A DNA stretch of 64,000 bases from Notospermus geniculatus (taxonomy: Eukaryota > Nemertea > Pilidiophora > Heteronemertea > Lineidae): positions 291,735-355,734 of the forward strand of contig NMRB01000072.1 of the NCBI GenBank assembly GCA_002633025.1, given 5' to 3'. A program made the position numbers and the translations under genes. How positions within the stretch are numbered: the stretch's first letter is position 1; every line of letters begins with the position of its first letter. This document shows, in pieces, positions 36,901 through 45,900 of this stretch. The notes beneath the pieces were generated by a model. It saw only the letters and a program-made list of their open reading frames with translations, was not told the DNA's origin and ran no database searches.

Positions 36901-39900
36901 CTCGGACTTGGGTGTGAGATTGAGATCGACGAGTGCATCAGTGCACCATGCCTTAACGGTGCTACCTGCTTTGACAGAATCAATGCATTCGACTGCATCT
37001 GCGCGCCATCATTTGCCGGAGAAACTTGCGGAAGAGGTTCGTTCTTGAGTGAAGCATTGTTTAGTGTTGTGCCAGAAGCAAGGAGTTGAATACCTTCCGT
37101 GTTTGCAACCTCAACGACCCGACCTAACCTCAATCGCGTCAGCAACTTAACGTTCTTCTTGTGTATGGTAGTGCACCAGCAAAACTGTGGTGACTCTCTC
37201 AGACAGCCGTCAATGGACGAGCAAAACTGTCATGACTGTGCCGATATTTCAGACGCCACGTGAAGGGTAGGCCTACACTCAATCCATCTCCGGGATCCAT
37301 CTCCAAGAGATACCTCCGTGTTGGTGCGACTTTTCACCATGTTTATGGGGATTTTTATCTTTCTACCAAACTTCTTGACTTTTTCGCCAGAGTTGTCATC
37401 CTCCTTCCATCTCCTGTTTGAAAACTCCGGAACAATCGACCACGTCCTGGTTGAAGGTATACCGGACCTGACGGCAGTGACTGCCGCATTCTGGATGCAG
37501 ACGACAGATAATAACTATGGTACACCATTATCATACGCTGCTGACAGGGAACTGGACAATGCACTTACGTTGATGGACTACACTGGGCAAGTACATTCCT
37601 TTACTCTCTAGATCTGCCATGGCCTATTCTCTATCGTTGAATCTCAAGCGTCATCTCGTACCATTCCTTCAGCTGACCACTTTCACTGACCGCTATCACA
37701 TTCCTACAGGTTCGTGTTCTACGTCAATGGCGAAAAAGTCATTACAGACATTGCCACGAATGATGGGATATGGCATCACGTGGCAGTCACGTGGTCTAGT
37801 AAGAATGGTGGTTGGAAGCTCTTCGTGGATGCCGAATTGAGGGAGAGAGGTGTTGGGCTTGCCAAAGGCACAGTTATAGCAGGTAGGATTGTTGAAAAGA
37901 GATATCGTCTAGTACTTTTAAAAGCTCAATGTTTGTACCTTAAGGTTAAACTATGTTTACCAACATTCTGAAGGTAAATGGTGTGATTCAGTCCTAAACA
38001 TGGTATCCTTGAATTCAGGCGGCGGCAGGCTAGTCCTCGGCCAAGAACAAGATGGTTTTGGAGCTGGTTTCAGTGCTGCTGAGTCCTTCGTCGGCAACAT
38101 GTCTCTCTTGAACATCTGGGACCATGAGCTCTCATTGGAACAGATCCAGAAGATGGTATCATCTTGTGAAAAATACATTGGAAATGTTCGAGCGTGGCCC
38201 GACTTCCTATCGGGGCTAAACGGAAGGATCAAGAAAAAGAATTCAACATTCTGTCAGGGTAAGTTGACTGTTGACCTTCCCCTTTGTATGTTATGTCATC
38301 TATGATGTTGTAAAGTGGTTACTTCACAAATATGAAAAAACGCCACTGCCTGTTCCAGTTGTCGTCAGCTGCACTGTTAGAAATTATTAATTTTACAGTA
38401 GTAATTTTGCAGTAATTTTACAGAAATTGCCTGCAGCAGAGTCCCCAGCACTTTCTGTAAATTTACATAATTTTTTAATGGTATGATTCATGTTTTCCTG
38501 TATTGGTTGGACTCCATTGAACATCCCATTATGATGCATTCTGAGGGCAGTATGAAAATATAATTTGGTCAGCCTCAAGTCAAGTCTCTGTTAACATTTA
38601 TTTAAGTCTGTAATTTTACAGATCAAGTCTGTAATTTTAGAGATCCGTGCTGGGGACTCTGCTGCACAGATTTTCTGTAAAATCTTCTGTTATTTCTAAC
38701 AGTGTGCTGTTCTTTGACACTGCATGGTGCTGTTCTTGTCAATGGTATCGCCTTCACGAAACACTCTCTGCCTCTTCTTCTCAGACTGTCCAACCCCGGC
38801 GACTATCAACGACGGCCAGATGATAATGACTGGACTCTCAACCTCAGACACAGTCACCTACTCCTGCATACCTGGCTACGAAGTCATTGGTGCTGCTCGA
38901 CGAATTTGTAGAATCTATGGCCAATGGGATCACAAAATGCCAAGGTGTGAAAGTATGTTTAACACTGTGTTACTAGCAAATAGTCGCATGTAACCAATAA
39001 GTCCATAGACCATCAACCAATTGGCTGCACTGGACTGCTGCACTTCCTCCTGGGAAGACGGTATGTCCCTCAAACGGGATGTCCCAACTAAATGTACTTC
39101 ACCCAAGCCAGAGATCTCTTTGCAAGTTACCTACCCTTGCAGGTGGCAAGCGAGCTATCCGTGAATGTGTGCTATGATAGGAAATGTTGGCGATAGCTTG
39201 GGGGACCCTGATCCCTCGCCTTCCTGTTGCACTCCAAAGGAATTGTAGTAGTCTTGTTGCTTATACCGGATTCATTTGCAGGAGTTCGTTGTGGTTGGCC
39301 TGGACGCCTGAAGAATGGTTTGGTCGGAGGTGAATATGAGTACGGTGGAACTGTCACCTACAACTGCTACGAAGGTTACAGACTCATTGGGAATGGAACG
39401 AGGGAGTGTAAAGCTGATGGCAGTTGGAGTGGAACCTCACCCACCTGTGAAGGTATGATATACCTGATGAGTAAAGTTATGGAGGTGCGCAATAGTTGGT
39501 GTATCACGTTACAAAATCTCTCCATGCAGTGGTGAGATTTTGTAACGTTACAAAATCTCACCACTGCATGGAGAGATTTTGTAACGTTACAAAATCTCAC
39601 CACTGCATGGAGAGATTTTGTAACGTTGGGTGGTCTCCCATCTTGACAGAACAGCTGCTCATAGGTATTTGACCATCGTATCGGATGAAAGATAGAGATT
39701 TTAGACAAAAGTACCCCTGCCAGTAATTAGTTTATCTACTCTGTTTTTATGTCCAAACGTCTTGCAGATATATTCCGTCTTTTTCAGAAACTACGTGCAT
39801 TTCTCCGCCTCCGTCTAAACTATGGCTGCTGAGGGGTATAAAAGTCATCTACCGGCCGCGGGATGTATTAGAACTTGCCTGCCCGATAACCTTCACCTTG

Positions 39901-42900
39901 GTAGGAAATGATACCCTGACTTGCGGTAATGATGGTGAATGGAGTGATGCGTTCCCAGTTTGTGTGCCTGATGGTTGTGGCAACCCACCTGTCATACAGA
40001 ATGCCAGACCGACAGAAGTAGAAGACACGTCCGTCATTGCAAACCATGTTTTATACACATGTGACAGAGGCTTCAGAATGTCAGCTTCTGCGACAATACA
40101 GTGTCGTAACGATGGGACCTGGGAGGAATACAGACCTACATGCGATGCCATCGTGTGTGTAGAGCCACCGTTACTAATGCATGGCACACAGCACGGAGTG
40201 GAATATAAGGTAGATAGTATTGTCATCTTTGAATGTGATCGAACACATCAACTGATCGGCGCTGAAGTCATTCACTGTAACGAGACGGGACACTGGAATG
40301 ATTCTCTTCCAAGATGCGAGGCGATCAGCTGTCCATCTGATTTGCCTGCCCCTGCAAACGGAACTCTCGAGGTCACAGGAATCTACGTAGATGACTCTGC
40401 CCGGTATACTTGCACAGAGGGTTTCACATTGGAAGGTGAAGCTGAACGCACGTGTTTAGAATCCGGTGAATGGAGTTTGACGGTTCCTGTCTGTAGAATA
40501 GTCAACTGCGGTTCCCCTGACCCACTGCAGAATGGCCAAGTATTAGGTAAGGCCTGGGAATATAATGACACAATCGAATACCAATGCGATGTTGGATACG
40601 TTTTGGTCGGAGAATCTGATCAAAGCTGTAACACCGATGGAAACTGGTCTGGCAAAGCCCCAAGTTGCATTTTTGTTGAATGCCCTCCTCTTAAACCAAT
40701 CCAAAATGCTTTCGTGACGTTAAGTGGGCGTTTCTACAACGATACTGCTGTATATGAATGTACTACTGGCCATGTTATGCAGGGAGATGCCGCACTGCAG
40801 TGCCAGATTGATTCCAATTGGAACGGCACAGTTCCATCCTGCGAACGCTATCAATGTGACCCACCAGACAACACCACGAATGGTTACTATCTTTACGAGG
40901 GACTGCTGCCAGGTGCATCTGTGGAGTTTCATTGCTTACAAGACCACAAAATGATTGGCAGCAAAGACGCTACCTGCCTATCAAATTTCACTTGGTCTTC
41001 ACCACCTCCAGAATGTGTGGAGCGCAGCTGTAAATTTGGTGATGAACTCCGAAACGGTTTTGTTGAAGTGTTCGATAATACACAAAGTTCTGTTTTGCGG
41101 TATTCGTGTCGGGCTGGTTTTAGACTTGTTGGAGATGAGGAGAGGAAATGCCTAGCCGATGGCTCATGGACTGGGGTACCACCGCAGTGTCTCTTTGGAT
41201 GTCCTGACCCACCAGTCATAGAATACGGTTACAGCCTTGCTGATGCCGAAGGAAACTTTACCCCTGGCGATGCTGTGGAGTATGTGTGTTACGTAGGATA
41301 CACGAGTCCATCAGAAAATTACATCGTATGCCAAGAAGACTTAAGTTGGTCCTCTCCAATATCTTGTGTTCCAATTTCATGTGAAGCACCGCAGAGATTG
41401 ATCGAAAATGGACAAATGATTGGTACTAATTTCTCATATGCGTCCACAGTAAAGTATTCTTGTGACCCAGGTTATTATATAGAAGGCCCATCAGTCAGAG
41501 CGTGTGGAGCAGATGGACAGTGGAATGGCAGGCAACCAACTTGTAAGATAGTTCATTGTAGGAGGCCAGGGAAAATTCCTCTCGGATGGGCCATTGGAAA
41601 TGATTACAGATTTGGGAGAGAGGTGACCATAAAATGTACCAGTGGTTACAGGATTTCTGGAGTCAACGCTGGCGTGAATTCTTTTACTCGGAAATGTCTG
41701 GCGAATGGTACGTGGAGTGGACCTGAACCTTCTTGTGAACGTATTGAATGCCCTAAGCTGAGGTTTGACCAAGGCGAGATCATTATAGAAGGGGTTGGTA
41801 TTCACGCAACTGCAAAATACATCTGCAAGAAGGGGTTCAAAATTCATGGGAATGGTTGGAGGCGATGTCGTGCCACTGGGCATTGGAATGGGTACAAGCC
41901 TTCTTGCCTTAGGGTAAACTGTGGTTCTCCACCAGTCATCAACCACGGGGAAGTGTTCTACAATGATACCATGTACGGCAGTGTGGCTGTTTATGACTGC
42001 ATTCCTGGTTTCATCATCAATGGAATTTCACTCATACATTGCCAAGAAGATGGTAACTGGGGCACACCTCTTGCGAAATGTCTGAGACAGAACTGTAGCA
42101 AACCGTTCGATATTCCAAATGGTAGCGTGTCATATGAATCCATAGATTTTGAGAGCAGGATAGAATATAAGTGTAATTTTGGGTATAGACTATCGGGAGA
42201 CAGGACTCGGATTTGCCAGAGAGATGGCACGTGGATTGGGACTGCCCCCAAGTGTGACGAGATTCTATGCCATTCTCCTCCCAATGTCTTAAGTGGCCAC
42301 CTTAAAGGATCAGCTCCTTTCCGAGTCGGTTCTGTCCTTGAGTATGTCTGCGATGATGGGTTTAGACTCGTTGGGGCAGCGATTCGTATTTGTGAGGAAA
42401 ACGAGCGCTGGTCAGAGGAGCAACCAATCTGTGTTCGAATTGAATGCCATCCAATTATGCAGATCAAAGATGGAACAACTATCGGGACAACACGCTACGT
42501 CAACGATTCATACTCTTTCCAATGCGATGAAGGTTATGAATTGAACGGAGAGAAGATTGTTTGGTGCACTGATGAAGGGATCTGGTCTGCTTTGGAACCG
42601 ACATGCGAGATCGTACGATGCCCGAAGCTGGCGAAAATGAAGAACGGAAGCACATTCAGCAACAAAGACGATGTTACCTACGGAGCAGTGGTGAGATACA
42701 TCTGCGACCGCGGATATGAAATTAGGGGTCCGTTGGAAATTTTGTGTCGAGCAAACAAGACATGGTCTGCTGAACAGCCGAGCTGTGAACGGGTGTCATG
42801 TCTCCCATTGCCGAAGACATTCAACAATGGCAAGGTACACGCTTCAGGATATCAGTATGGAGACAGAGCCAGGTTTACCTGTGATCCGGGTTTCGCTTTA

Positions 42901-45900
42901 GTAGGAACTGGCGAATTACGGTGCGATGAGGATGGGTCCTGGACAAGCGGAATTCCTTTTTGTTACAGAAAGACCTGCCCGGACTTACCAACGTTGGAGC
43001 ATGGTAGAATGGAAGGTGACAGCAACAGCTATGGTTCAACCGTTACATATGTTTGCGACGTCGGCTACATGCTACAAGGGGCGGCGCAGTTACATTGCAA
43101 TGAAAACGAAGAGTGGAGCGCAGAACACCCCACATGTGAACGAATCGTTTGCCCCAATCTTGACCGTATTGAAAATGGTGAAATCGAAGTGACTAACGTT
43201 GCTTTCAGCGATGTGGCAAAATACAAGTGTCAGAAGGGGTACACCTTAACTGGCAGTCCACTGCGGTGGTGCCAGAACGACTCAACCTGGAGTGGTGTCG
43301 TCCCCAAGTGTGATATTGTACTGTGCGCCTTTCCGGACATCATTGATCATGGGCATATCAAAGATCCAAAGGATATTTACGAGTATAGTGACATTATTGT
43401 GGATGTCTGTGACGAAGGGTATGAACCAAAGCTGAGCACTGCAGCAGAGCATCAGCTGCGAGTGTGTCAAGCGGATGGTACTTGGAGCAAACCTGATATG
43501 ACCTGTCAAATGATAACTTGTCTGGAGGAAACACCACCAGTAGGAGGACGTATTGAACTTCAGACAAATGTGTATGGTGGAATAGTCAAATACGCATGTG
43601 ACCCTGGTTACGAAATGGATGGTTCTAGATACAGAATCTGTCTACAGAACAAAACTTGGAGTGGAGAGCCGCCAAGATGCAACAAAGTGCAGTGTCCAAA
43701 GCTGGATGATGTTGAACATGCGAAGATGTCGACGACTGCTCATTCGTATCTGGATGATGTTGTCTTCGAATGTGAGATCGGTTATCTTCTTGTCGGCGAG
43801 GAGAGTATAAAATGTCTGGACACCGGGTTTTGGTCCGATGATCCACCATTTTGTGAGAGAATCACGTGTCCACCGCCAGATGATATTACTGGGGGACACA
43901 TGACGGGAAACAAGTATTACTTCAACATGAGCGTGGAATACAGTTGTATTTATGGATACCGACTGGTGGGTAATAAAATGAGGTTCTGTCAGGAGGATGC
44001 CACTTGGAGTGGGTCTATACCACACTGTGAAGTCATTATGTGTCCCAAGTCCAATGTCCCTGCAAATGGCTACATGATTAGCGACGGACAAAGCTTTGGT
44101 TCCGTCATTGAGTACAAATGTGCAGATGGCTTTGACCTTGTTGGGGATAAATTAAGGACCTGTGAATTAAATGGATCGTGGACTGGTTCCACTCCAAAAT
44201 GCGTTGAGATCACGTGTCAAAAACTCCAAGATATTCAAAACGGATATCTGTTAAACAGCAAAACCCACATTGGCAGTTCAGTGGACTATTTGTGCTTCGA
44301 AGGTTATGAGTTGGAGGGAGTTGCCAAACGTACATGTGGCCCTGACGGACGATGGAGCGGAGAAGAACCGTACTGCAAGGTAACTTACTGTCCTGATCCG
44401 CCAGATTTTCCAAATGGTGATATCTTTGGAGAGAGCTACGCATTCGGATCAAAGCTTTTGTTCACCTGTCACGATGGATACGAGCGACATGGGCAGGAAT
44501 ACATCACATGCACGGGTTTCAGGATATGGAGTGACAACTTCCCAAGGTGTGTTAAAATTGAATGTCCAGAGCGAACGGTCCTTGCAAATGGCGTCATCGT
44601 CGGTAATTCAAGAGACATTGGGTCTCTCATCGAGTACAGATGTAACGAAGGCCATCGTTTGGTTGGTGATCCATTCAGCATGTGCCGTCGAGATGGCTCC
44701 TGGAGTGGCGAATTGCCCCACTGCACCAAAGTCGTCTGCGACGAACCACCACAGATTCCACACGCTATGACCATGCGCATAACGGACGAAGATGGCAATA
44801 TGAATGCAGTGTATTACAAGTGTGAGTCTGGATACGAGATTGAAGGAAATGATGTATTAATCTGCGAACCACCTCGTTGGCTCAGTGGCCCGCCAGAGTG
44901 CAAAAAATCTATGTGTCCTGAACCTCCTTTTGTTGTTAACGCATCCAGAATTATGACTGGAACCAAGGATGTTGAGTATATTTGTGATCGTGGATTTACC
45001 TTGAAAGGTAGCCATCACCTAAAATGTATCGAGAATGGAACGTGGATTGCGGCGGATGAATATCCATCATGTGAACCAGTTGACTGCGGTGCTCCTCCGC
45101 AGGTGGCCAAGTCCATCATCATTTCCGACAACAGCACAACTTTTCAAAGTACTCTCATCTACATCTGTTCTNCAAAATGCGTTGAGATCACGTGTCAAAA
45201 ACTCCAAGATATTCAAAACGGATATCTGTTAAACAGCAAAACCCACATTGGCAGTTCAGTGGACTATTTGTGCTTCGAAGGTTATGAGTTGGAGGGAGTT
45301 GCCAAACGTACATGTGGCCCTGACGGACGATGGAGCGGAGAAGAACCGTACTGCAAGGTAACTTACTGTCCTGATCCGCCAGATTTTCCAAATGGTGATA
45401 TCTTTGGAGAGAGCTACGCATTCGGATCAAAGCTTTTGTTCACCTGTCACGATGGATACGAGCGACATGGGCAGGAATACATCACATGCACGGGTTTCAG
45501 GATATGGAGTGACAACTTCCCAAGGTGTGTTAAAATTGAATGCCCAGAGCGAACGGCCCTTGCAAATGGCGTCATCGTCGGTAATTCAAGAGACATTGGG
45601 TCTCTCATCGAGTACAGATGTAACGAAGGCCATCGTTTGGTTGGTGATCCATTCAGCATGTGCCGTCGAGATGGCTCCTGGAGTGGCGAATTGCCCCACT
45701 GCACCAAAGTCGTATGCGACGAACCACCACAGATTCCACACGCTATGACCATGCGCATAACGGACGAAGACGGCAATATGAATGCAGTATATTACAAGTG
45801 CGAGTCTGGATACGAGATTGAAGGAAATGATGTATTAATCTGCGAACCACCTCGTTGGCTCAGTGGCCCGCCAGAGTGCAAAAAATCTATGTGTCCTGAA

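Noticed and set aside
39506-39627. CRISPR-like array
   Set aside because: The units are contiguous palindromes without unique spacers, and the DNA is animal.
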